Shown here one piece after another: positions 7,666 to 16,019 of a stretch of 64,000 nucleotides of DNA; position 1 is the first letter of the stretch, and the number at the start of each line of letters is the position of its first letter. This stretch comes from HGM13006 sp900757695 (lineage in GTDB: Bacteria > Bacillota > Clostridia > Oscillospirales > Oscillospiraceae). The stretch spans positions 89,953-153,952 of the forward strand of contig CAUHNW010000006.1 in NCBI GenBank assembly GCA_959607825.1, given 5' to 3'. The position numbers and the translations under genes were made by a program. The notes under the pieces are model-generated. The model was not told the DNA's origin. It saw nothing but the letters and a program-made list of their open reading frames with translations, and ran no database searches.

Positions 7666-9656
7666 AGCTGTTCTATCCGAAATTCGCTTGGGATGCCATC
7701 CGTAAGAACCGCCGGAGCTATATTCCCTATACGCTGGCCACACTATTTGTGGTAACCGTGTTCCATATTCTCCGAAATATCTCATGGATGCCTTACCTTC
7801 GGGGCACCGTGGGTGCCTCGGAAATCACCATGACTGCCTCTCTGGGCAGCTGTGTCATCGCAATCTTTTCGGCAATTTTTCTGTTCTATACCAGCAGCTT
7901 TTTGATGAAGCAGCGAAAAAAGGAATTTGGTCTTTACTGCGTGCTGGGCATGGAACGGCGGCACATCGCCAGAATCCTCTTCTACGAAACGCTGATTCTG
8001 GCCGCAGGCGGCATCCTTTTGGGTCTGCTCTTTGGTGCACTGCTGGACTACCTTTCCTATTTGCTGCTGATGTATCTCATGGGAACGCCCGGCGGCACCG
8101 GTTTTTCCCTGAGCCTCAAAGCCTTTACCGACACGATCGGCATCTACGCCCTGATTTTTCTGGCAGTCTATCTGAACAATCTCCGGCAGATCCACTTCAG
8201 CAGCGTCATCGGGCTGCTGCGGAGCGGCAGTGAAGGGGAGAGGGAGCCGAGGTCCAAATGGATTCTGACCGTCTTGGGCATTATTTTTCTGGCCTCCGGT
8301 TATATTCTCGCCATTACCATCAAAAATCCCATTGGCGCACTGATGCTGTTCTTTGTGGCAGTTATTCTGGTTATTCTGGGAACCTATTGTCTGTTTACCT
8401 CCGGCAGTATCGTGTTCTTGAAGCTGCTGCGGAAAAACAAAAAGTATTACTATCAGACACGGCATTTCATCTCTGTTTCCGGCATGCTCTACCGAATGAA
8501 GCAGAACGCCGTCAGCCTTGGCAATATCTGCATTCTCTCCACCATGGTGCTGGTGACGGTTTCCTCTACCATGAGCCTTTATGCAGGCAGTCAGGGGGCG
8601 GTGGATTCCCGTGCACCGCACAGCGTAAACCTCACCTTTTGGAGCGAGACCCGGACGGATGATGACATTCAGGCAGCAAAGGATAGCGCATTGCAGGCTG
8701 CCGGTGAAATCAATGGCGCCCCGGTCCAGCCCGCAATGTTCCACTACATCACCTACAGCGGCATTCTCAAGGGCGATTCCTTAACACGGGAAAATGTAGG
8801 AACAGCTTCCCCTACGCTGGATGATTTTACGAGTTCAGCCTCTGTGTCATGGATACCGCTTTCGGACTATAATCGGCTTTCCGGTTCCAATGCGGCACTC
8901 TCTTCCGGCGAAGCGCTGCTGTACACAGAAGAGAACTACACACACTCCACCATGTCAGTAGAAACCAAAACCTACACCATCCGCAAAACGATTCCTGATT
9001 TTCCCCTGTCCAGCCAGCTGACCAGCTCCGCCTATGCCTGCTTTGTTCTTGTGATCCCGGATCAGGATTTTGATGCGATCTCCATAGACGGAAGCAGCAG
9101 GGTGATCAGCTACCTTGGGTTTGATCTCAAGGACTCAGCTATGGAGGAAGCCTTCTCTCATCAGTGGAGTACCTCCATTACTGATTTCATGTCCGGCAAT
9201 GATGATGTTTTCAACTATGGCATTTCCACCCGGAGCATGATCAGAGAAAGCCTTCTCAGCACCTACGCCGGTCTATTTTTCCTGGGGATCTTTCTGGGGC
9301 TGACGTTCCTTGTGGCCACCATTCTGATTATCTACTACAAGCAGGTATCCGAAGGACTTCAAGACGCCCGGCGGTATGCCATCATGCGTCAGGTGGGATT
9401 GACGGAAAAGGAGATACGCTCCAGCATCCACTCTCAGGTGCTCACCGTATTTTTCCTGCCGCTGTTTACCGCAATCATTCATACGATGTTCGCATTCCCC
9501 ATGGTCAAGGGCTGCCTCAGCGCACTGGAAATGACCGACACCGGGCTGTTTCTCACCTGTGTTGCCATCTGCTGCGGCGTATTTGCTCTGGTTTACCTGA
9601 TCGTCTATTTCCTGACCTCCAAGATTTATTACCATATTGTCAATCAGAAGCAGTAA
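7662..9656 (+). CDS. ABC transporter permease, BceB type
   Basis: 664 residues with a BceB-like topology: one N-terminal helix, three helices around 60-180, further pairs to about residue 310, an extracytoplasmic domain of roughly 210 residues (about 310-530), and C-terminal FtsX-like helices. The large external loop is the peptide-binding and specificity part in BceB-type permeases. The GTG start overlaps the ATPase stop (GTGA). Ribosome binding is probably by coupling. A terminator follows, shared with the convergent pfk. Together with the kinase at 3608 it likely forms a flux-sensing resistance module. Confidence 0.9.
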   Translation: MKLFYPKFAWDAIRKNRRSYIPYTLATLFVVTVFHILRNISWMPYLRGTVGASEITMTASLGSCVIAIFSAIFLFYTSSFLMKQRKKEFGLYCVLGMERRHIARILFYETLILAAGGILLGLLFGALLDYLSYLLLMYLMGTPGGTGFSLSLKAFTDTIGIYALIFLAVYLNNLRQIHFSSVIGLLRSGSEGEREPRSKWILTVLGIIFLASGYILAITIKNPIGALMLFFVAVILVILGTYCLFTSGSIVFLKLLRKNKKYYYQTRHFISVSGMLYRMKQNAVSLGNICILSTMVLVTVSSTMSLYAGSQGAVDSRAPHSVNLTFWSETRTDDDIQAAKDSALQAAGEINGAPVQPAMFHYITYSGILKGDSLTRENVGTASPTLDDFTSSASVSWIPLSDYNRLSGSNAALSSGEALLYTEENYTHSTMSVETKTYTIRKTIPDFPLSSQLTSSAYACFVLVIPDQDFDAISIDGSSRVISYLGFDLKDSAMEEAFSHQWSTSITDFMSGNDDVFNYGISTRSMIRESLLSTYAGLFFLGIFLGLTFLVATILIIYYKQVSEGLQDARRYAIMRQVGLTEKEIRSSIHSQVLTVFFLPLFTAIIHTMFAFPMVKGCLSALEMTDTGLFLTCVAICCGVFALVYLIVYFLTSKIYYHIVNQKQ

Positions 9657-9668
9657 CAAAACCGAAAG

Positions 9669-9695
9669 GGCCCTCCGGCATGCAGCCGGAGGGCC
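9669..9695. terminator. Bidirectional terminator hairpin
   Basis: A perfect 11-bp GC-rich stem (9669-9679 with 9685-9695) and 5-nt loop between convergent genes. The T-runs are short on both sides. Confidence 0.75.
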
Positions 9696-9713
9696 AAATT
9701 GGAACACACTTAT

Positions 9714-10955
9714 TTACTTGGCCAGAACCTTTTTGAGCTTTGCGAACCGGGGCAGACCGTTTTCCTTCTGCATCTTGGTCTCCCCCTGAATCAGCGGCAG
9801 TGCATAGTCGATGAACTGCTGGGTCACGCCGTTGCCCGCCTCGTTGATCCACTCCAGCGGAACCTTCTTCTCATAGTTTGCACACTTCTCCAGAGGAAGA
9901 AGCTCGGTCTCCCATGCGTAGGGCGCATTGGAGGTCCGGTGAATGGCCACCATGTAGCCGGTCTTACCGGAGGTGGCGGCTTCTACCGCTGCGGCACCTA
10001 CTGCATAGGCTTCATCAATGTCCGTCTGAGAGGCCAGATGTGCCCCGCAGCGCTGCATGAGGCTCAGCTCAATGGCACGGCTCTTGCAGTCGATTTTGGT
10101 CTTCAGCATGCTCTGAAGCACCTGCGCCAGACCGCCCATCTGAGTATGGCCAAAGGCGTCCTTGGCTGCCTCACCGGCATACTCGGAGATGAACTTGCCG
10201 TCCTTATCGTGGATGCCCTCAGAGGCGGCAATGATGACCTTGCCCTTCTCCTTGTAGATCCGCTCTACATCCGCATAGAACTGCTCCACATCGAAGGGGA
10301 TCTCCGGCAGATACACCAGATCCGGGCCTTCGCCGGTGGCAGAAGCCAGCGCTGCGGCACCGGCCAGCCAGCCGGCATTCCGGCCCATGATTTCAATGAT
10401 GCAGATCATGCCGGTGTCATAGACCTTAGCGTCCAGAGAGACCTCCATGCAGGTGGTGGCGATATACTTGGCCGCACTGCCGAAGCCGGGGCAGTGGTCG
10501 GTACCGTAAAGGTCATTGTCGATGGTTTTGGGAACACCAATGACGTTGCATTCATAGCCCACGCTCTTCAGGTAACGGCTGACCTTGGAGCAGGTGTCCA
10601 TAGAGTCGTTGCCGCCGTTATAGAAGAAATAGCGGACATTGTATTTCCGGAAGATCTCCAGCATACGCTTGTAATCGGTGTCATCCACCTCGGGATCCTT
10701 CAGCTTATAGCGGACGGATCCCAGGGCAGAGGAGGGGGTGTAGGGGAGCAGTGCCAGCTCCTTGGGATCCTCCTCATCGATGATATAGAGCTGATCGTTC
10801 AGTACGCCCTTGATGCCATGAGCGGCACCATAGACCTTGGTGATATAGGGGCTCTTCAGCGCCGCCTCAAATACGCCGCAGGCGCTGGAATTGATGACAG
10901 AAGTGGGGCCGCCGGACTGGCCGAAGATACAGGCGCCGGTAAGGGGAGTGCTCAT
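9714..10955 (-). CDS. pfp: 6-phosphofructokinase, probably PPi-dependent
   Basis: 413 residues of the PFK family. Two positions argue for pyrophosphate as phosphoryl donor: PKTIDND (142-148), where ATP enzymes have PGTIDND, and GGNDS (114-118), where ATP enzymes have GGDGS. IIEIMGRNAGWLA also follows the PPi form. The enzyme interconverts fructose 6-phosphate and fructose 1,6-bisphosphate, reversibly if PPi is used. The asparagine in GGND, instead of the aspartate of most PPi enzymes, marks a separate long clade. The ATG follows AAGGAGGTAATCCAAT. It is divergent from fba, the next glycolytic step. Confidence 0.85.
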   Translation of the reverse strand: MSTPLTGACIFGQSGGPTSVINSSACGVFEAALKSPYITKVYGAAHGIKGVLNDQLYIIDEEDPKELALLPYTPSSALGSVRYKLKDPEVDDTDYKRMLEIFRKYNVRYFFYNGGNDSMDTCSKVSRYLKSVGYECNVIGVPKTIDNDLYGTDHCPGFGSAAKYIATTCMEVSLDAKVYDTGMICIIEIMGRNAGWLAGAAALASATGEGPDLVYLPEIPFDVEQFYADVERIYKEKGKVIIAASEGIHDKDGKFISEYAGEAAKDAFGHTQMGGLAQVLQSMLKTKIDCKSRAIELSLMQRCGAHLASQTDIDEAYAVGAAAVEAATSGKTGYMVAIHRTSNAPYAWETELLPLEKCANYEKKVPLEWINEAGNGVTQQFIDYALPLIQGETKMQKENGLPRFAKLKKVLAK

Positions 10956-10986
10956 ATTGGATTACCTCCTTGTATATTCTTCTGCT

Positions 10987-11015
10987 ATGATACCATTCTC
11001 CCGGCAAAACCGCAA
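10987..11015 (-). promoter_or_regulatory. Promoter of the phosphofructokinase gene
   Basis: On the minus strand, TTGCGG (11015-11010), 17 bp, TATCAT (10992-10987) with TG upstream of the -10. Confidence 0.75.
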
Positions 11016-11092
11016 GAGTCCATATGGGTTTATTTTCATCCTTCCGGCAGCTTGTATGATACATTTCGAACATTTTTGTTTTGCGCTCCTTC

Positions 11093-11121
11093 TTGCTTTT
11101 TACGCCGTGAGATGCTATACT
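11093..11121 (+). promoter_or_regulatory. Promoter of fba, extended -10
   Basis: TTGCTT (11093-11098), 17 bp, TATACT (11116-11121) preceded by TGC. Confidence 0.85.
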
Positions 11122-11154
11122 AAAATCACTTCAATTCAAAAGGAGTGTATGAAC

Positions 11155-12120
11155 ATGCCTATTGTTACATCCACCGAAATGTTCAAAAAGGCCTATGACG
11201 GCGGCTATGCCATCGGCGCCTTTAACGTCAACAATATGGAGATCATTCAGGGCATCACCGAGGCTGCCAGAGAGTGCAACGCACCTGTCATCCTGCAGGT
11301 ATCCAAGGGCGCCCGTTCCTACGCCAACCGCACCTATCTGGTTAAGCTGGTAGAGGCCGCAGAGATTGAGACGGGGCTTCCCATCTGCCTGCATCTGGAT
11401 CACGGCGACACCTTTGAAACCTGCAAGTCCTGCATCGATGACGGCTTTACCTCCGTTATGATCGATGCATCCTCCAAGCCCTTTGAAGAGAATATTGCCA
11501 TCACCCGTCAGGTGGTGGAGTATGCCCATGACCACGGCGTTGTGGTAGAGGCCGAGCTGGGCACGCTGGCCGGTGTAGAGGATGAGGTCAAGGTTGCCGC
11601 AGAGGATTCCTCCTACACCCGTCCCGAGGACGTGCAGGAGTTTGTAGAGCGCACCGGCTGCGACTCTCTGGCCATCGCCATCGGCACCTCCCACGGCGCA
11701 TACAAGTTCACCCCCGCCCAGTGCACCCGGAACGAGAAGGGCATTCTGGTGCCCCCTCCGCTGCGGTTTGACATTCTGGAGGAGGTCTCCCGGCGTCTGC
11801 CCGGATTCCCCATTGTGCTCCACGGCTCTTCTTCCGTTCCTCAGGAGTATGTGAAGATGATCAATGAGCACGGCGGTAAGATGCCCGATGCAGTGGGTAT
11901 TCCTGAAGAGCAGCTCCGCAAGGCCGCATCCATGGCCGTCTGCAAGATCAACATCGACTCTGACCTGCGTCTTGCCATGACCGGCACCATCCGGCAGTAC
12001 ATGGCTGAGCATCCCGCCGATTTTGATCCCCGCCAGTACCTGAAGCCCGCCCGGGCCAACATCAAAAAGCTTGTCATGCACAAGATCACCGACGTACTGG
12101 GCTGTGACAATAAGATCTAA
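11155..12120 (+). CDS. fba: Class II fructose-1,6-bisphosphate aldolase
   Basis: 321 residues from ATG 11155, which sits 9 nt after AGGAG; an in-frame ATG at 11149 is only 3 nt away from it. Zinc-aldolase signatures are present: AFNVNNME near the N-terminus, LHLDHGDTFE with the zinc/base region (D82, H83), EAELGTLAGVED, and the phosphate-binding VLHGSSSVP. It cleaves fructose 1,6-bisphosphate to dihydroxyacetone phosphate and glyceraldehyde 3-phosphate. The gene has its own strong promoter and terminator and lies back to back with the phosphofructokinase gene, so two consecutive glycolytic steps share one intergenic region. Confidence 0.95.
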   Translation: MPIVTSTEMFKKAYDGGYAIGAFNVNNMEIIQGITEAARECNAPVILQVSKGARSYANRTYLVKLVEAAEIETGLPICLHLDHGDTFETCKSCIDDGFTSVMIDASSKPFEENIAITRQVVEYAHDHGVVVEAELGTLAGVEDEVKVAAEDSSYTRPEDVQEFVERTGCDSLAIAIGTSHGAYKFTPAQCTRNEKGILVPPPLRFDILEEVSRRLPGFPIVLHGSSSVPQEYVKMINEHGGKMPDAVGIPEEQLRKAASMAVCKINIDSDLRLAMTGTIRQYMAEHPADFDPRQYLKPARANIKKLVMHKITDVLGCDNKI

Positions 12121-12140
12121 TTAAATCTCTAACACACCAG

Positions 12141-12180
12141 ATAGACCTGCGGATTTCAAAGCCGCAGGTCTATTTTTCTT
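12141..12180 (+). terminator. Terminator of fba
   Basis: A perfect 12-bp stem (12141-12152 with 12162-12173) followed by TTTTCTT. Confidence 0.9.
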
Positions 12181-12257
12181 CGCTTAGCTGCTTTTTTATA
12201 GAGCCCCAGCAACCAGCGGCAGGGGAGCTGTTGAACAAAGCTCCTATAACAGCCAAT

Positions 12258-12303
12258 AAAAATCCAAAAATCACCATATTTTATGGTGATTTTCGGATTT
12301 TTT
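12258..12303. terminator. AT-rich terminator of the tyrosine recombinase gene
   Basis: An inverted repeat centred on ATTTT, flanked by A- and T-runs on both sides. It lies just downstream of the minus-strand recombinase and could also stop plus-strand transcription. Confidence 0.75.
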
Positions 12304-12311
12304 GTACAAAT

Positions 12312-13340
12312 TTATTCTGTTTTTTTCTGAAACTTTGAAATTGGGTTGGCCTCTGCGGCGATCTTCAACTCGGTATTTTCGATATGGGTGTAGATCTCCG
12401 TGGTGTTGAGATGCTCATGTCCCAGCACTTCCTGAACGGTCTTTACGTCTACGCCTCGTGAGAGCATCAGCGTTGCCGCCGTGTGCCGGAGCTTATGGGC
12501 AGAGTATTGGGTCGGATCAAGACCGGCATCCAGAATATGCTTTTTCACCAGCCGGTGAATGGCATTGGTGGACATGCGGCTGTCGGTGCGTTTGCCGTCC
12601 TTGGAGGATTTTTGAGACAAAAACAGAGGCCTGCGCACATCATTCCGAATGGCCTCCGGCAGCGTATTGTTATAGGCCGCAATGGCATCCATGCAAGCCT
12701 GACCCATATAGACTGTACGTTCTTTGTTGCCTTTGCCCAAAATACGCAGACGATCGTTGTGCACATCGCCATAATTTAGTCCTGCAAGCTCCGATATCCG
12801 CAGTCCACAGTTCAAAAAGATCATCAGAATCGCAAAATCCCGCCGAGCATTGCGGCCCTTGACATTGGAAAGCAGTGCCTGAGCTTCCTCCAAGGTTAGG
12901 TACTTGGGCAGCGCACGCCGAAGCTTTGGAAATTCAATATCTGCCGCAGGGTTTTCTTCCAGCTGCTTGGTGGAAACCGTCAGATACTTAAAAAAGGATT
13001 TGATGGCAGAGAGCTTCCGGGCCCGGGCTGCATTTTCCACGCCTTTGCCGGGATGCTGGGTGTCGGTGTGATAGACCCGGTCATTGCCCAGATAAACGAA
13101 GAATTCATAAATCTCTGTGGGCGTGATTCTCGACACAAAGTTCAAATCCACGTCACGAATCGACACCTGATTCAAATCATAGTCATAGGGCAGCCGGTCA
13201 TCCCGGAACACAATCAGAAACCGGAAGAACATCCGCAGATCCAGATAGTATTCTGAGATCGTCCGCTTGGACTGACCCTTGATGGTCTCGTGATAGGTTA
13301 AAAATTCCCGGAGAATCCGGGGACATTCGGACATATCCAT
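12312..13340 (-). CDS. Tyrosine recombinase, XerC/XerD-like
   Basis: 342 residues starting at 13340 (MDMSEC...), the ATG placed 5 nt after GGAGG; longer starts read through the palindrome upstream. It has an N-terminal SAM-like core-binding domain (about 10-110) and a catalytic domain with the full set R (CGLRISEL), K (GKGNKERTV), H-x-x-R (HKLRHTAA), H (LGHEHLNT) and Y (EIYTHIE). The fold and length fit chromosomal Xer-type enzymes, and xerD lies 3 kb away, so it may be the XerC-like partner. It could instead be an integrase left from an element. No att site was identified. Confidence 0.88.
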   Translation of the reverse strand: MDMSECPRILREFLTYHETIKGQSKRTISEYYLDLRMFFRFLIVFRDDRLPYDYDLNQVSIRDVDLNFVSRITPTEIYEFFVYLGNDRVYHTDTQHPGKGVENAARARKLSAIKSFFKYLTVSTKQLEENPAADIEFPKLRRALPKYLTLEEAQALLSNVKGRNARRDFAILMIFLNCGLRISELAGLNYGDVHNDRLRILGKGNKERTVYMGQACMDAIAAYNNTLPEAIRNDVRRPLFLSQKSSKDGKRTDSRMSTNAIHRLVKKHILDAGLDPTQYSAHKLRHTAATLMLSRGVDVKTVQEVLGHEHLNTTEIYTHIENTELKIAAEANPISKFQKKTE

Positions 13341-13385
13341 AATGGCCTCCATCGTGCAAAACTGGTTATTTTGTAATTTCCGGGC

Positions 13386-13423
13386 ATAAAACGCAACAAA
13401 ATTTTTATTTTGTTGCGTTTTAT
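13386..13423. repeat. Perfect 17-bp inverted repeat beside the recombinase gene
   Basis: Arms 13386-13402 and 13407-13423 are exactly complementary around TTTT. It sits between the recombinase start (13340) and the HAD gene end (13482). It could terminate the HAD gene (its minus-strand 3' arm is followed by GCCC, not a T-run), act as an operator for the recombinase, or be a recombination site. Confidence 0.85.
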
Positions 13424-13481
13424 CCTTCAATCTATTTCTCCCCGCTGGAACACCGAAGCATCCCATCGGGGATTTCTACGC

Positions 13482-14111
13482 CTAATCATTCAGCAGTACC
13501 GCCAGTTCCGAAAACTGCTCCACCTTCGCCTGATAATCAGTGACTGTCCCAAACCCGTAGGCCGCATAGACAAACGGAATACCTGCATCCATGGCAGACT
13601 GCCGGTCTCCCTGTGTATCGCCCACATAGACCGTCGCTTGGAATCCATTCCGCCGGATCACCAGTTTATTATTTTCCCCTTTGCTCAGGCCAGTATCACC
13701 AAAGCACTGATGGTCGCAGAAATATTGCTCCAACCGATGCGCTGCCAAAAATGCCTCGATATATCCCTTCTGGCAATTGGATACAATGCAGAGCCTATGA
13801 TCCTTCGACAAAATTTTCAGGGTTTCCTCCAGCCTTGGATACAGCGTTCCGCCGTGCTGGCGCAAATAGGCATTTTCCTTCTGAATGCACTGCTCCATAT
13901 AATCCATTTGCGTTTCAAAGGAATACCCCGGAAACAGCCGCCTTGCAATTTCATCCATCTGCAGGCCCATGACGCTTTCCTGTTCACTCCGGGTGATCGG
14001 TGGCCGAAACCAGTGATGCTCCTCCAGCACCTGATTCCATGTATAGATGATCTCATCCACAGAATCCCAGAGGGTTCCGTCCAAATCAAATAAAATTCCA
14101 TCGCAATGCAT
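13482..14111 (-). CDS. HAD-superfamily phosphatase, phosphoglycolate-phosphatase-like
   Basis: 209 residues from ATG 14111 (7 nt after GGAAGG; a TTG at 14126 is less likely). HAD motif I DGILFDLDGTLWD carries the nucleophile and acid aspartates. Motif II is CIVSNCQ, motif III the lysine in GLSKGENNKLVI, and motif IV VGDTQGDRQSA. A helical cap lies between motifs I and II. It resembles Gph/PgmB-type phosphatases acting on small phosphorylated metabolites. The substrate cannot be assigned. It is 18 nt downstream of the large membrane protein gene, suggesting one transcript. Confidence 0.88.
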   Translation of the reverse strand: MHCDGILFDLDGTLWDSVDEIIYTWNQVLEEHHWFRPPITRSEQESVMGLQMDEIARRLFPGYSFETQMDYMEQCIQKENAYLRQHGGTLYPRLEETLKILSKDHRLCIVSNCQKGYIEAFLAAHRLEQYFCDHQCFGDTGLSKGENNKLVIRRNGFQATVYVGDTQGDRQSAMDAGIPFVYAAYGFGTVTDYQAKVEQFSELAVLLND

Positions 14112-14129
14112 GATGTTTCCTTCCAATTC

Positions 14130-15434
14130 TTAAAACAGCTTGGTATCCCGAATGGCCGGGGTCTCGTATTCTTTTTCCTCCGGTGCTCCCGTTTTCTCGG
14201 CTTCTGCCGTGTCCTCTGCGGGCTCCGTGCTCTCCCCTGCCTCTGCCGCTTTGGCTTTTTCCTCCGCCTGCATTTCCTCAATGGGCTTTACCAGATATTT
14301 GTCAACCAGCGGATAGCAGGCGCTGATGGACAGGAAGCCTGTGAAGCTGTAGAGGAACATCCCAAGCAGCACAATTTCAAGGAACGGATGCACCGCCATG
14401 ATCAGCACATAGGAGATCACCCACATCAGCAGGTTGGCAAGGCCACTGAAGAAGTTCCGGAATATGCCGATAAAGGCCAGCAGCCACGCATTCTGAATGA
14501 TAGAACGGAGATTCAGCTTCACCGTAACGATCATCAAATAGATGTACTTCCGCATAAACACATAGAACATGCCCACCAGCAGCGTCACATACTTGCACAC
14601 CCGCATAACCGTTGCCATCTCTGCCGAAGGCCGGAATGTCAGATTGAACACCACAATGGCCGCAATAATGCAGTCCAGAACACCAAAAAGCATGCCCTGC
14701 TTCCAGTTTTCCTTGGCCTTGTCCCAGATATCACTGAGCCATGAATGTGTCTCCCGGGAATAGTTCCGCAGCACGTAAGTCACGCCGCATTTGGCCGGAC
14801 CATAGCAGAGCACCGATGCCAACAGCAAAATCACCTGAATGGGCATGGGGACATACTGGTAATACAGCATCGCCAGATACAGCAGCGGCGTAAACAGGCT
14901 CATAAGGCCATCGCCGCCGGAAAGGGATGCCTCGTGGATGGTTTTCAGTGGGCCGGAGCCGGAAAATGTTACATAATCGTTGTCATAGTCCGCCAGTTCA
15001 TCGATGGAGGAAACACCTTCCAGCGTAAACCATGTATCAATGGTGTTGCTGGAATCCTTGGCCGCCTCTCCCCTGTCGGTATAGAGCTTTACGGTGAAGG
15101 TACCGTTTTTATCCGGTGTAATATCCAAGGTATAGTCGTTGCCGCTGGCTCCGGGATCCTTGGCTGTCACCGTCAGATCTCCACTGGTATAGGAGGCACA
15201 GGTACCCGTATACCCCCACCGTTGGAAGGTGGTGTACATGGTATCGTAGACCTCTGTATACACAGCCAGAAGAATAGGCAGCAATACCAGCAGATAGATA
15301 AAGTTCACCTCAATAAACCGCCAGAACTTTCGCCCGTAGAGTTCAAAGAAATGGAAAAAGGCGTTTTTCTGTGGTGCGTCCTTCTCTACCCCCTTGCCGG
15401 GCTTATAGTAGCTTTTGTATGAAAACAATCCCAT
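14130..15434 (-). CDS. Large polytopic membrane protein, DUF624/YesL-like in part
   Basis: 434 residues. The N-terminus (GRKFWRFIEVNFIYLLVLLPI) and the blocks SWLSDIWDKAKENWKQG and GLANLLMWVISY resemble the DUF624 (YesL) family. Unlike YesL, it has an insert of about 100 residues after the first helix, probably extracytoplasmic (YTSGDLTVTAKD through a Gly/Ser region). It also has a charged Ala/Glu-rich C-terminal tail of about 50 residues. About six membrane helices are visible. The start follows AAAGGAG at 7 nt. Function unknown; DUF624 proteins are often linked to sugar uptake loci, but none is nearby. Confidence 0.75.
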   Translation of the reverse strand: MGLFSYKSYYKPGKGVEKDAPQKNAFFHFFELYGRKFWRFIEVNFIYLLVLLPILLAVYTEVYDTMYTTFQRWGYTGTCASYTSGDLTVTAKDPGASGNDYTLDITPDKNGTFTVKLYTDRGEAAKDSSNTIDTWFTLEGVSSIDELADYDNDYVTFSGSGPLKTIHEASLSGGDGLMSLFTPLLYLAMLYYQYVPMPIQVILLLASVLCYGPAKCGVTYVLRNYSRETHSWLSDIWDKAKENWKQGMLFGVLDCIIAAIVVFNLTFRPSAEMATVMRVCKYVTLLVGMFYVFMRKYIYLMIVTVKLNLRSIIQNAWLLAFIGIFRNFFSGLANLLMWVISYVLIMAVHPFLEIVLLGMFLYSFTGFLSISACYPLVDKYLVKPIEEMQAEEKAKAAEAGESTEPAEDTAEAEKTGAPEEKEYETPAIRDTKLF

Positions 15435-15475
15435 AGGGAGGCTCCTTTACTGCGAAATATAATAATATATGGGGT

Positions 15476-15504
15476 ATTATATCATTCCTTACCGGTTCCT
15501 GCAA
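15476..15504 (-). promoter_or_regulatory. Promoter of the membrane protein and HAD gene
   Basis: Minus strand TTGCAG (15504-15499), 17 bp, TATAAT (15481-15476) with TGA immediately upstream. Confidence 0.8.
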
Positions 15505-15545
15505 GGGATGATTATGATCGAAAAGCCTGCCGGGCGGCAGGATGC

Positions 15546-15575
15546 AAAAAATCCCCACGGAAAACTCCGCAGGGA
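15546..15575 (-). terminator. Minus-strand terminator in the scar region
   Basis: A 9-bp stem with two G-U pairs (15567-15575 with 15552-15560), followed by six T on the minus strand. It may end the xerD transcript. Confidence 0.6.
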
Positions 15576-15643
15576 AAATGCATCAAGCGGCCTGCATGTT
15601 GTTGCGTCCACAACAACCGAGACAGAACGAAAGGAAGTGAGGG

Positions 15644-15753
15644 TATGGACATGAACACAGCTGAACTACTTGTGCAGCAAGAAGAATGCGGAACGGCTCC
15701 GCATCCTACTTGACGAGCTTGTTGAAAAGCTCCGTGTGTTGGTGGGCAAGTAA
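15644..15753 (+). pseudogene. Frameshifted small gene in the scar
   Basis: A start region behind GAAAGGAAGTGAGGGT reads MDMNT, then a one-base shift opens a helical reading frame (15655-15753) with LNYLCSKKNAERLRILLDEL and a basic end VGK. Unshifted, the ATG yields only 22 residues. The shifted frame looks like a genuine small helical protein. A sequencing error would give the same picture. Confidence 0.4.
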
Positions 15754-15902
15754 CAAGTAGCTGGTAGCGGCCAATCTCCAGCAAAGCTACGCTACCAGCC
15801 CCATATAGCCACTGGGAGAACGCCCAGCCTCGCAGGCATCTCCCGGCGGCTTTATGGTAGCACAAAATCCAAATAAAATCAACCATTGCGAGGACAAAAC
15901 GA

Positions 15903-16019
15903 ATGGAAAAAATAACCATGAAGTCCACTTATTTTGCTGCCTGCACCACGCTGAATCAGCTCAAATCCACCTACCGCACCCTGTGCAAATCCAATCACCC
16001 TGACCTCCACCCCAACGAC
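15903..16019 (+). pseudogene. 5' fragment of a J-domain (DnaJ-like) protein gene
   Basis: After GCGAGG and an ATG, the reading frame gives about 39 residues including TYFAACTTLNQLKSTYRTLC and then NHPD. This is the YF..c.tl.elk..YR.L...HPD pattern of small J-domain proteins on clostridial mobile elements. It breaks off right after the HPD loop, where the frame runs antisense into the 3' end of xerD. Helices III and IV are absent. The long open frame beyond 16020 is only the shadow of xerD. The fragment marks one edge of a deletion or insertion junction. Confidence 0.65.

Larger units (their letters stand above)
15506..16019. mobile_element. Degenerate mobile-element scar
   Basis: About 0.5 kb with no intact gene. 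It contains a minus-strand terminator (15546-15575), a small gene that reads only with a frameshift, two large hairpins (15760-15769 with 15790-15799; 15814-15819 with 15839-15844), and a J-domain gene cut off at the xerD stop codon. J-domain-like small proteins and such cargo are common in clostridial conjugative elements, so an eroded insertion is the simplest reading. Direct terminal repeats were not found. Confidence 0.5.

Noticed and set aside
2916..9656. Naming the regulator, kinase and transporter bceRSAB with bacitracin as substrate
   Set aside because: Family type is clear, but drug specificity differs widely among close homologues and cannot be read from sequence.
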